DNA of 18,567 nucleotides, from assembly GCA_018817545.1 (NCBI GenBank), contig JAHITL010000112.1, positions 1 to 18,567 of the forward strand, in the 5' to 3' direction. Below the pieces are notes generated by a model. The model was not told the origin of the DNA and made no database searches. It worked only from the letters and a program-made list of their open reading frames with translations. The translations under genes and the position numbers were made by a program. Shown here one piece after another: positions 6,297 to 13,128 of the stretch. The stretch comes from Patescibacteria group bacterium (lineage in GTDB: Bacteria; Patescibacteriota; Patescibacteriia; Patescibacteriales; GWC2-42-12). Numbering within the stretch: the stretch's first letter is position 1; each line of letters starts with the position of its first letter.

Positions 6297-6324
6297 GTAG
6301 GAACGTGCCACAGCGCGTTCCTAC
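6297..6324. repeat. GC-rich palindrome between convergent iscS and the pilus operon
   Basis: GTAGGAACGTGC (6297-6308) pairs with GCGCGTTCCTAC (6313-6324) over 12 bp, with one G-T pair and a CACA loop. It ends one base before the last codon of the minus-strand small membrane protein gene. No T tract follows on the plus strand. On the minus strand a T7 run begins about 10 nt beyond the stem, so it may help to terminate the pilus transcript. It looks like a REP-type palindromic repeat in an otherwise AT-rich region. Confidence 0.75.
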
Positions 6325-6325
6325 A

Positions 6326-6604
6326 TTAATCAAACGGATTATTGAGATTAGAGGTGATTTTAGGTAGTGTTACTTTTTGGTTTAATTTATCAATGACTTT
6401 ATTAAATTCGTTGATATTAATAATTTCTTTTGCAACTTTCTCTTTTAATATTATAGTCTCTTTTGTTTGTATGATTGCTTGGTAAAAGTTTTTGTAAAGA
6501 AATAGAAACAGATAGCTTAGTGTTGCTATTATAAAAATAATTAATAAGCTATAAATATAGCGACTAATTATTCTGTGGGTTATTTTTGTTATACTAAATT
6601 TCAT
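6326..6604 (-). CDS. Small single-span membrane protein at the end of the pilMNO operon
   Basis: I do not recognise this 92-residue protein. It has a basic N-terminus (MKFSITKITHRIISR), one strongly hydrophobic segment at about 16-38, then a short, mostly helical tail ending NNPFD. ATG 6604 is preferred over the upstream ATG at 6670, which lies inside pilO and would give a 43-bp overlap. It begins 23 nt after the pilO stop on the same strand, where proteobacterial operons carry pilP. However, it lacks a lipobox and is about half the length of PilP, so it is not PilP by sequence. A role as an accessory inner-membrane component of the pilus is inferred from position only. Confidence 0.65.
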   Translation of the reverse strand: MKFSITKITHRIISRYIYSLLIIFIIATLSYLFLFLYKNFYQAIIQTKETIILKEKVAKEIININEFNKVIDKLNQKVTLPKITSNLNNPFD

Positions 6605-6627
6605 ATTTTTAATGACAAAAAAATAAT

Positions 6628-7203
6628 TTATTGCCAATAAGTATCGGCAATTAATTTTAGATTTAGCCATGTTAGTGGTAGTTTTTTACTATTAGTAATG
6701 TCAATCTCTTGTTTGGATAGCTCTAAAGATTTTATATTAATATAGTAATTGAGTGATTCAAGGCTAATTAAATAATTAAGTTGATTAATAAAGTCGCCTT
6801 GAATTGATAGTTGAAGAGGAATTTTTTTATAGGTTTCATTTTTTATTGATTGATCGCTTCCAAGGTTAATTTTTTGATAAACATTATTTATTGTAGCAAT
6901 TTTTTCAGTAAGAGTAATAAAATCCAGTTCATTATTTTTATTAATAAAAACTTGGTCTAATTTGCTTAGCATAGGTTCCATTTTGTTTAATTCTGCTGAT
7001 ATTTGTTTTAAATTTTGTGTTTTAATATACTTTTTTTCTAAATCTACTTTTTGTATTTCAATTTCGGAGCCTATATGATTAATATTTTTGATTGTTGGTA
7101 AAATAATAAAGGATATTAAAGTAAAAATAATAGATAAAAAAATAATTAAATTTATTATAATCTTTTTTAACAAATTAATTTTTGGTAGATTGATCAACTT
7201 CAT
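6628..7203 (-). CDS. pilO: PilO-like type IV pilus inner-membrane alignment protein
   Basis: The 191-residue protein has one membrane helix at about 13-37, a coiled-coil-prone stretch (about 45-85) and a C-terminal alpha/beta region with LSIQGDFINQLNYLISLES (132-150). This resembles the ferredoxin-like domain of PilO, in which a strand leads into a helix. PilO dimerises with PilN across the periplasmic side of the inner membrane and couples the cytoplasmic PilM ring to the pilus machine. I use ATG 7203, 4 nt after the pilN stop; the ATG at 7236 would overlap pilN by 29 bp. PilO sequences diverge strongly, so topology and its place after pilM and pilN carry much of the weight. Confidence 0.75.
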   Translation of the reverse strand: MKLINLPKINLLKKIIINLIIFLSIIFTLISFIILPTIKNINHIGSEIEIQKVDLEKKYIKTQNLKQISAELNKMEPMLSKLDQVFINKNNELDFITLTEKIATINNVYQKINLGSDQSIKNETYKKIPLQLSIQGDFINQLNYLISLESLNYYINIKSLELSKQEIDITNSKKLPLTWLNLKLIADTYWQ

Positions 7204-7207
7204 AAAT

Positions 7208-7732
7208 CTAAAGATTAATTTTAGCGTTAATTTCAAAAATAATATCCTCTTTTTCTAAAAGATTTTTTATAGGAAGGTCTATGCTATTATATAGAGTGGA
7301 TTTTTCTAAATTACTTTTCAACTCTAATAAATCAGATCGTTGTTTTGCTTTGCCTTGCAATTTAATATTTCTATTAGTTGAATCCATTCTTACTAGATTT
7401 AATGTAACATTAGTCGGAGTTATTTTTGATATATCTTCAATTATTTTTGACCAAACAATAAAGTCGTTTTGAATTGTGGAGACAGTTTTTAATTTATTGT
7501 TAATTTCTTTTATTTTATTATTATAATTTTGATTATTTTTAGTAATTAAACTAGTCTGTCCTACAATGTCAATAAAATTGTTTTGTAGAATAATTTTAGC
7601 AAATAATAAAATAGTGGCGGTAATAGTGGCAATAATAATTAAAGTATAATTTATCCTTTTTATTAATTGATAAAAATGTTTTAATTTTATTTCTTTTTTA
7701 AATTTTTTTGAAATTAAATTTAAAACTAACAT
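7208..7732 (-). CDS. pilN: PilN-like type IV pilus inner-membrane protein
   Basis: The 174-residue protein starts MLVLNLISKKFKKE, a variant of the short cytoplasmic INLLP-type motif with which PilN docks into PilM. A membrane helix follows at about 29-50, then a coiled coil (about 66-90) and an alpha/beta domain with the pattern SKITPTNVTLNLVRMD (102-117) seen in the PilN family. It would form the inner-membrane alignment subcomplex with PilM and PilO. The start lies 4 nt after the pilM stop, and pilO begins 4 nt after its own TAG stop. This tight spacing indicates one transcript with coupled translation. Confidence 0.82.
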   Translation of the reverse strand: MLVLNLISKKFKKEIKLKHFYQLIKRINYTLIIIATITATILLFAKIILQNNFIDIVGQTSLITKNNQNYNNKIKEINNKLKTVSTIQNDFIVWSKIIEDISKITPTNVTLNLVRMDSTNRNIKLQGKAKQRSDLLELKSNLEKSTLYNSIDLPIKNLLEKEDIIFEINAKINL

Positions 7733-7736
7733 AAAG

Positions 7737-8933
7737 TTATATTTCGTCTATTATTATTCCTCTTAAAGCTAGGCCAATAGCTGTGGCAAAAGTTGAATTA
7801 ATATCTTGCGTAATTAATATTGGTTTTTGGTTATTTTTATTATTTTTTTTAAGTAAATTAAGATCAAATGTGTACTCTTCATTAAAAATCTTTGAGAATT
7901 TTTCATCAACTTTAGCTAAGTTAATTAAAGAATTTCCAATTTTTACTTCAATATTTGTTGCTTGTTTGATAATTTGAGTTAAATCTTTTATATTTGCGCC
8001 TCCACCACAAAGCAAAATTTGTTCTAAAGTTCCACAATTAGCAAAATGAGAATTATAAAACTCTAAAGATTCTTGAATTTTATCTATTAATTTTTTAACA
8101 ACATCTGTTAATATATTTTTTATTATACCTTGAGCTTTACTTTTATCAAGACCACAAAAAATTTTTGCTTTTTCTGCTAAATCTTGACTTAATTCTAATG
8201 TAGTTGCGATATCGTCAGTAATTTGTCTGCCAGAAATTGGCATACTTACTGTAAATAAAATAGTATTTTTTGAGTAAAAAATCATAGAAGTTCGAGTAGC
8301 TCCTATATCAATAATACCGTAATTTCCAGCTTTGGAAATTATTTTTTGTGGATTTTGGCGAATTACAGCTGCCGAAGATATTGATGATGAATAAATTTCT
8401 TCTGTTAATAAACTACGACAAATAGAGATTGATTCAATTTCTAAAGCAACAATTGATAATTTAGCTTGATCTAATAAGTCGGAATATTGATCAACAATAT
8501 TTTTAGGTGTTACGCCAATTAAGATAGATTGTTTTTCAAGTGAATTTTTGACTATTTGCCAATCATAATAAATCTCACTAAGTAACATTGGAATATGTTT
8601 TTCAATCTCTTGACTAATAATTTCTTCCAATGGATTAGGAGTTTTATCAATTTCAATTAGCTTGATAAAAGTTTTTGTTTCTGGTAAGCAAGCGATTATT
8701 TCTTCTGAGCTTACTTTGCCATAATGTGGGTTGGCTATTAATGTTTTTATAGCTTTAATTAATTCTACTTGATTTTTTATTATTCCATCCTCAATAATGC
8801 CTTTTGGCAAATTGATTTTGCCTAGAGCTTGGATTTTGATTTTATTATGAATTTTATTGAGCTGGACTAATTTAAGTGATAAATCTGATATGTCCAATCC
8901 AACTGGATAATTTGAATTGTTATTAAAAAACAT
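7737..8933 (-). CDS. pilM: PilM, actin-like cytoplasmic type IV pilus assembly ATPase
   Basis: The 398-residue protein has the PilM/FtsA-like actin fold. YPVGLDISDLSLKLVQL (9-25) is the phosphate-1 loop region, NYGIIDIGATRTSMIFY (204-220) the phosphate-2 loop, and ILLCGGGANIKDL (306-318) the adenosine-binding motif. The N-terminal order GLDIS, then LPKGIIEDGII (42-52), is characteristic of PilM. PilM rings bind the N-terminal tail of PilN in the cytoplasm. Residues about 180-203 and 345-372 are low-complexity insertions rich in Ser, Asn and Lys compared with shorter homologues. It is the first gene of the pilM-pilN-pilO transcript, with an extended -10 promoter at 9031-9039 and a repeat element in its leader. 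Confidence 0.9.
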   Translation of the reverse strand: MFFNNNSNYPVGLDISDLSLKLVQLNKIHNKIKIQALGKINLPKGIIEDGIIKNQVELIKAIKTLIANPHYGKVSSEEIIACLPETKTFIKLIEIDKTPNPLEEIISQEIEKHIPMLLSEIYYDWQIVKNSLEKQSILIGVTPKNIVDQYSDLLDQAKLSIVALEIESISICRSLLTEEIYSSSISSAAVIRQNPQKIISKAGNYGIIDIGATRTSMIFYSKNTILFTVSMPISGRQITDDIATTLELSQDLAEKAKIFCGLDKSKAQGIIKNILTDVVKKLIDKIQESLEFYNSHFANCGTLEQILLCGGGANIKDLTQIIKQATNIEVKIGNSLINLAKVDEKFSKIFNEEYTFDLNLLKKNNKNNQKPILITQDINSTFATAIGLALRGIIIDEI

Positions 8934-8950
8934 TATATTTAAATATTAAA

Positions 8951-9017
8951 ATATTAAAAATTATTTAAAAATTACCTGTCCCGTTTTTGCGGTGAAAAAT
9001 TATAAAATTAAAAATTA
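8951..9017 (+). repeat. MITE-like intergenic element, copy C (right end only)
   Basis: Positions 8971-9017 match 13081-13127 of copy B at 45 of 47 bases, through ATTACC..GTCCCG, the TTTT loop, GCGGTGAAAAATTAT and AAAATTA. The inverted-repeat left arm of copy A is absent, leaving ATATTAAAAATTATTTAAAAATT upstream as a right-arm remnant. It lies in the pilM leader but in the opposite orientation to pilM. The stem C in CCGC is T here (CCGT), still able to pair as G-T. Confidence 0.75.
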
Positions 9018-9030
9018 TTTTGATATTTTT

Positions 9031-9039
9031 ATTATAGCA
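9031..9039 (-). promoter_or_regulatory. Extended -10 promoter for the pilMNO operon
   Basis: On the minus strand TGCTATAAT (9039-9031) is an exact extended -10 element (TGn plus TATAAT). It lies just inside the 3' end of the spacer before the PilX-like gene stop. No good -35 box is seen at 16-18 bp, as is common for extended -10 promoters. The start would be near 9024, giving a leader of about 90 nt that contains repeat copy C. Confidence 0.55.
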
Positions 9040-9042
9040 CAA

Positions 9043-10311
9043 TTAATATTCTTCTTCCCAGTGTTCTACTGTGATTGTCGGAGAAAATTGAGTTGCTTCA
9101 AATGCATCAGCTAAAACAGCATTATTATAATAAATATTAAGAATGCGAAAATAAAAGCTAGTTATAGTTAATTTGCGACTAACTAAGCCTCCGACTATTG
9201 TAAAATTGAGACCAAAAGGGAAGCCTAAAATACTAAGCTGATCATTGGCATAAACTAAACCGGTAATATTAACTGTGCCTGTAAAAATATCAAAAATAAT
9301 TTTTCTTTTAGCTAAAATACCTGCTGGATTACCTGTTGTATGATTTGTTGTAATTGAACTTAATCCGCAGCGGCTATTCCAGCATATATTACTGCCAATA
9401 GTTATATCATTGTTTGATACTAAAAGACCATTGATTGTTAAATTTTGATTGCCTCGCAATTTTATATTTCCGTTAACATAAGTTATCGGATCATTAAGAA
9501 CTAAATTTTGATTATTTTTTAGCAAGTCATCGAATTGGGTTTCTGTGTAAACATGAGTTGCTTTATTTTTATAAGAGTTAGGATTATCAGAATCAAAATC
9601 AACAGCAGGCATAGCTATTGGATTTGCTGCAGGTGGATAATTTGCTGAATGAATAGTCCCGTCAACATTAACAGTTGCTCCCCAATTTTTTGTATATTGT
9701 CCAACAGCGTTAAGGTCTTTATTAATATTAACTATTGTGCCATACCCGTTGACAGTAAATGTATTATTGGAATGAGCATTGCCATCGTAAAAATTTACTT
9801 TGCTAAAAGAAATATTTATATTTCCATCAGCATAACTGCCATTATCGCCCATATTAGCTTGTCCTAATGCTTTGTAAATATATGTTTTGATTATTCTTTG
9901 GCTAGCATTGTTTTCTGCGTTGGATATTCCGGTAGAGGTAATTGTTCCATGCGCAAGACTAGTATTAACTATGGAAGTTGTGTAAGAACCGCTATTAGCG
10001 CCAAATGGTTCATTGCGAGTAAAGCTATCTGTCCAAGTTGGGTTGGTCTCAAAGTTTTGTTTATAGTCTGCATTATTTTTTAATTTCCAAACCATCTCGT
10101 TTATTCCTGCTTCAGCTAGATAATATGTTTTTGTTCCATTAATTTGACTATTGGCAATTTTAGTTTCAGTTAAAGAAAAATTAAGAACATAAATCCCTAA
10201 AAATAAAAGTAAAAACATTATTAAAATAGTAATTAAAAGAGCAGCGCCATCTTTTTGTTTAAGTTGTGAAATAGTCGAGAGTTTGTAAAGTTTATAAAGT
10301 TGAAAGTCCAT
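9043..10311 (-). CDS. PilX-like minor pilin with large beta-rich ectodomain
   Basis: The 422-residue protein has a type III leader ending KQKDG (Gly22). It continues as AALLITILIMFLLLFLGIYV, the hydrophobic pilin helix of the PilX N-terminal family, and then SLTETKIANSQINGTKTYYLAEAGINE (46-72). The body (about 90-422) is rich in Asn, Thr and Gly with repeated strand patterns such as FTVNGYGTIVNINKDLNAVG and DPITYVNGNIKLRGNQNLTING. It is probably a beta-solenoid or adhesin-like domain carried at the pilus tip. The acidic residue normally at mature position 5 is absent (Ile instead). The leader is unusually long and is encoded by degenerate repeats of an ACTTT unit. It follows the PilW-like gene after 19 nt and ends the minor-pilin group. 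The exact function of the ectodomain is unknown. Confidence 0.78.
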   Translation of the reverse strand: MDFQLYKLYKLSTISQLKQKDGAALLITILIMFLLLFLGIYVLNFSLTETKIANSQINGTKTYYLAEAGINEMVWKLKNNADYKQNFETNPTWTDSFTRNEPFGANSGSYTTSIVNTSLAHGTITSTGISNAENNASQRIIKTYIYKALGQANMGDNGSYADGNINISFSKVNFYDGNAHSNNTFTVNGYGTIVNINKDLNAVGQYTKNWGATVNVDGTIHSANYPPAANPIAMPAVDFDSDNPNSYKNKATHVYTETQFDDLLKNNQNLVLNDPITYVNGNIKLRGNQNLTINGLLVSNNDITIGSNICWNSRCGLSSITTNHTTGNPAGILAKRKIIFDIFTGTVNITGLVYANDQLSILGFPFGLNFTIVGGLVSRKLTITSFYFRILNIYYNNAVLADAFEATQFSPTITVEHWEEEY

Positions 10312-10318
10312 AAAGTCG
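10255..10318. repeat. Degenerate 9/7-mer ACTTT repeat spanning the PilX-like start codon
   Basis: On the minus strand ACTTT-type units begin at steps of 9, 7, 9 and 9 bp (ACTTTATGG, ACTTTCA, ACTTTATAA, ACTTTACAA, ACTCTCG), running from just before the ATG into the first 20 codons. The unit is close to the AACTTTT tract at 4121-4155, which is intergenic. It encodes the YKLYKL part of the leader peptide. Confidence 0.65.
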
Positions 10319-10330
10319 GAGATAGCTAAA

Positions 10331-10906
10331 TTAGTTTCTGGCGAAGACGCTGGTTTTTATAGCAAAAATATTTGTATTTTTTATTAATTTAAGAGAGATA
10401 TTTATTAAACCGTCTGATCCCCAAAATTTTAATTGGTTAAAATATTCTCCGACTGTGTAATCTTCTAAAATTATTTCTTGTGGAGGGTTATCATTTTGGT
10501 CAATGCTATTATAAACAACATAGATTAATGGATTATCTTCAAAAAAATAGGCTTTATGCTCTCTTTTTAATTCATTGTTGTTTAAATAATAACGCAGGTA
10601 TGTAATTTGGCTAGTGTCGTGTCCATCTTGAAAAAATATTTGATTAGGCGGTTGATTTTCAGGAATATTGTCAGTTGGAGGTAATTCAGTGATAATAGTT
10701 ACTGATTGACGTAATTCTCTTGATAAGCGATCAAGGCAAACGCGACCGTTTTGTGTTAATTCAGCTAAATCTGAGCTTTTATTGTAAGATTTTTGCGCTA
10801 ATGAAAATATTGATCCAGTAATTAACATAATAACAACAAATAAAGAAATACTGACAATTATTTCTATTAGCGTAAAACCAGATTTTTTAATTATTTTATT
10901 TTTCAT
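10331..10906 (-). CDS. PilW/GspJ-like minor pilin
   Basis: The 191-residue protein has a classic prepilin N-terminus: MKNKIIKKSG, a predicted PilD cleavage after Gly10, then FTLIEIIVSISLFVVIML with Glu at mature position 5. ELTQNGRVCLDRLSRELRQS (44-63) is the helix typical of PilW/GspJ-type minor pilins. The C-terminal part is beta-rich without further recognisable motifs. Minor pilins of this kind prime pilus assembly from the inner membrane. It begins on the base next to the stop of the PilV-like gene and is followed by the PilX-like gene, giving the PilV-PilW-PilX order known from proteobacterial minor-pilin operons. Confidence 0.85.
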   Translation of the reverse strand: MKNKIIKKSGFTLIEIIVSISLFVVIMLITGSIFSLAQKSYNKSSDLAELTQNGRVCLDRLSRELRQSVTIITELPPTDNIPENQPPNQIFFQDGHDTSQITYLRYYLNNNELKREHKAYFFEDNPLIYVVYNSIDQNDNPPQEIILEDYTVGEYFNQLKFWGSDGLINISLKLIKNTNIFAIKTSVFARN

Positions 10907-11341
10907 TTATCTTTGGCTAATTATTGTTGAAATATTATAAGATTTTTCTGTTTTAGATATGTTGTTAGTATAATAAACTGTTGTAGAAATTTTTTTCATG
11001 CCAGTGCTACTAGCTGAAACTTGCAAATTGCCATCGAGATAATCAACAGTTGTTTGTCTTTGAAAATAATAGAGATAATCAGTTGAGCTTGTTGCTAAAC
11101 GTTGTTTTGTTTCAATTGTGCCAATGGAAACATTATCATAACCTAATGATAATAATTGCTCTATTTTGTCTTGCGCTAAATAAGATGCTTTAGAAGAATT
11201 TTCAGCAGTCTTAATCATAATTTGACTAAAAGGAAAAGCTTGAATTAAGCCAATAAAAGCTATTACTAAAATTAAAAAAGCAATCATGATTTCAATTAAT
11301 GAAAAGCCATTATTATTATTATTAAAATTATTTTTTAGCAT
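10907..11341 (-). CDS. PilV/GspI-like minor pilin
   Basis: The 144-residue protein has a prepilin leader MLKNNFNNNNNG, cleavage after Gly12 and the mature start FSLIEIMIAFLILVIAF with Glu at position 5. ASYLAQDKIEQLLSLGYD (48-65) is the AxxLAQxKIE-type helix typical of PilV/GspI pseudopilins. The leader contains an uninterrupted Asn5 run encoded by AAT/AAC codons. It lies 4 nt after the GspH-like gene and abuts the PilW-like gene. It is expected to be a low-abundance pilus subunit that helps to initiate assembly. Confidence 0.85.
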   Translation of the reverse strand: MLKNNFNNNNNGFSLIEIMIAFLILVIAFIGLIQAFPFSQIMIKTAENSSKASYLAQDKIEQLLSLGYDNVSIGTIETKQRLATSSTDYLYYFQRQTTVDYLDGNLQVSASSTGMKKISTTVYYTNNISKTEKSYNISTIISQR

Positions 11342-11345
11342 AGAA

Positions 11346-11798
11346 TTATTCTAATTGAATATAGCCAGATGGTTTAACGTTGATTGTTATAGTTAAATTA
11401 TTAATATTTGATAATATAATTTGTCCAGAGTAAGCAACTCCGCCATAATAATTAAAAATTACTTTATTGTCAGTTAGACCAGTAATTTCTTTAATATTAA
11501 TTTCAGAATCCAATGTTACTGTTTTAATAGTAGTTGTTGCTGTATCAATTTTTAAAATTTGATATTGATTATTATTTATATCAAAAACAACTTGATGGAT
11601 TTTTTGTTCAGTAACAGTTAATTGTTGCGCATATCTTAAATCAGTCGCAAGTTCACGAGCAGCTCCATTTAATTTTAAATTAGGTTGATATTTTTTGAAA
11701 AAAGGAATAGATATCGTTGAAAGTAAGACGATAATACCTATGCTAACTATTACATCTATTAGCATACTGCCTTTATTGTTTTTAAAAAATTTAAGCAT
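11346..11798 (-). CDS. GspH/FimT-like pseudopilin
   Basis: The 150-residue protein starts MLKFFKNNKG, with cleavage after Gly10, then SMLIDVIVSIGIIVLLSTISIPFF. ARELATDLRYAQQLTVTEQ (47-65) and the following VVFDINNNQYQIL strand fit GspH/FimT pseudopilins. Mature position 5 is Asp15 rather than the near-universal Glu. Position 1 is Ser rather than Phe or Met. The protein would be a minor subunit positioned early in the minor-pilin group, 2 nt after pilC. Alternatively it could be another PulG-like pseudopilin; the ELATDLRYAQ helix favours GspH/FimT. Confidence 0.8.
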   Translation of the reverse strand: MLKFFKNNKGSMLIDVIVSIGIIVLLSTISIPFFKKYQPNLKLNGAARELATDLRYAQQLTVTEQKIHQVVFDINNNQYQILKIDTATTTIKTVTLDSEINIKEITGLTDNKVIFNYYGGVAYSGQIILSNINNLTITINVKPSGYIQLE

Positions 11799-11800
11799 AA

Positions 11801-12940
11801 TTACATAGAGCTTGTTATAGTGTACATTGGCATAATGATAGCAATAGCCATTCCGCCAACAACTACACCAAGAGTTAAAATTAATATAGGTTCAATAATT
11901 GATGGCAAATTATTCATAATTTGATCAACTTCATTTTCATAAAATTGCGCTAGCTCGCCTAAAATATAATCTAATTCTCCAGTTTCTTCTCCAACCGAAA
12001 TCATTTGAATGACAGCTGGTGGAAAAAGTTTTGGATAACAAGAAATAGCTTCATTTATTTTTTCACCTTTTTTAATTTTATCAGCCATTTCATTTATTGC
12101 TTTTCGATAATGCAGATTTCCTATAACCCCTGCTGTTATTTGAAAACTTTTGACAATCATAATATCTGTTTTAAGAAGCGAGCTAATTGTTCTGGAAAAA
12201 CGAGCTAAATTAATTTTTTTAATAATAGATGAAAAAATAGGTGATTTTAAAAGTATTAATTGAAAAATATACTTACCTTTATGAGTTTTTAAAATACTCG
12301 TCATAAAAATGATAAATAAAACTATGCTAATAAGAAAAAGAATGCTGTGTTGAGCTAGTCCGTTACTAATAGAAATAATTAGTTTAGTCATAAATGGCAA
12401 TTCAGCATCAAATTCTTTAAACATCACTGTTATTTGTGGCACGACAACAAGCATCATAAAAGTGCCGATGCCAAGCATTGCTGTAAGAATAACAACTGGG
12501 TAAGTCATAGCGCCTCTTACTTTAGAGGTTAATTCATATTGTTTTTTAAATTGGATATAAAGTTGTACTAATGCTTCTTCTAATTTTCCGGAAATTTCGC
12601 CCGATTCTATCATGTTAATAAAAAATTGCCCAAAAACTTTTTCATGTGGTTTTAAGCTTTCAGTAAAAGTTGTTCCTTTTTCAACATTAGTCGCGACATC
12701 TTTAATAACTCTACTAAATCTTTTATTAGTTGTTTGAACTGATAAAGTATTAAGACTAATTGATAATGGAATACCAGATTTAAGCATAATTCCTAAATAT
12801 TGAATAAAAAATAATTTTTCCGATAATGGAATGGTATTAAATTTTAATAAAAATTTAGCGACTCTGCCAACCAGAGTATCTGAATTATCTTTTTTTTGTT
12901 CGTCAATTTGTTCGTCGGTTTGTGATAAATTTATAGACAT
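11801..12940 (-). CDS. pilC: PilC/GspF inner-membrane platform protein
   Basis: The 379-residue protein contains two copies of the GspF domain. The first is around 41-165, with FFIQYLGIMLKSGIPLSISL and NMIESGEISGKLEEAL. The second is around 244-370, with FSRTISSLLKTDIMIVKSF and MISVGEETGELDYILGELAQFYENEV. Membrane helices lie at about 146-170, 198-216 and 346-372, as in the family. PilC is the membrane platform that couples the PilB motor to pilin insertion. The roughly 25-residue N-terminal extension before the first domain is Asp/Gln-rich. It is separated from pilB by 188 bp filled with repeat element B, and the pseudopilin genes follow with almost no gap. Confidence 0.92.
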   Translation of the reverse strand: MSINLSQTDEQIDEQKKDNSDTLVGRVAKFLLKFNTIPLSEKLFFIQYLGIMLKSGIPLSISLNTLSVQTTNKRFSRVIKDVATNVEKGTTFTESLKPHEKVFGQFFINMIESGEISGKLEEALVQLYIQFKKQYELTSKVRGAMTYPVVILTAMLGIGTFMMLVVVPQITVMFKEFDAELPFMTKLIISISNGLAQHSILFLISIVLFIIFMTSILKTHKGKYIFQLILLKSPIFSSIIKKINLARFSRTISSLLKTDIMIVKSFQITAGVIGNLHYRKAINEMADKIKKGEKINEAISCYPKLFPPAVIQMISVGEETGELDYILGELAQFYENEVDQIMNNLPSIIEPILILTLGVVVGGMAIAIIMPMYTITSSM

Positions 12941-12968
12941 AAGAATAAATTTTTAATTTTTAATTTTT

Positions 12969-12985
12969 TCCCGCATATTGCGGGA
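12969..12985. repeat. Short GC-rich hairpin TCCCGCA/TGCGGGA
   Basis: TCCCGCA (12969-12975) and TGCGGGA (12979-12985) form a perfect 7-bp stem with a TAT loop, in the pilB-pilC gap immediately left of repeat copy B. On neither strand is it followed by a run of T residues, so it is not a standard terminator. It resembles the ACCCCGC/GCGGGGT hairpin at 17477-17498. Confidence 0.7.
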
Positions 12986-13127
12986 TAATATTTTAATTTT
13001 TAATATAAGTTTTAAGAAATAATTAAATTATGCAAATAAATAAATATTTAGATATTAAAAATTAGAGTATTATTTTAAAAATTACCCGTCCCGCTTTTGC
13101 GGTGAAAAATTATAAAATTAAAAATTA
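12986..13127 (+). repeat. MITE-like intergenic element, copy B
   Basis: About 120 bp aligns with copy A. Shared blocks include AATTTTTAATATAA, GCAAATAAATA, GATATTAAAAATT and AGTATTATTT, followed by the GTCCCGCTTTTGCGGTGAAAA core at 13089-13109. A 13-bp inverted repeat remains (12994-13006 against 13052-13064); the outer part of the left arm is replaced by the hairpin at 12969-12985. The last 47 bp (13081-13127) equals copy C with two mismatches. It occupies the pilB-pilC gap, ending 2 bp from the pilB stop, and is oriented opposite to those genes. Confidence 0.75.
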
Positions 13128-13128
13128 A

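Noticed and set aside
7281..7977. Plus-strand open frames opposite pilN and pilM
   Set aside because: They lie antisense to well-supported pil genes and their translations show no recognisable domain.
9649..10083. Two plus-strand open frames opposite the PilX-like gene
   Set aside because: They are antisense shadows. Their Ser/Ile/Cys-rich translations are what an Asn/Thr-rich gene gives on the other strand.
12005..12208. Plus-strand open frame opposite pilC
   Set aside because: It is antisense to the conserved GspF domain and has no independent support.
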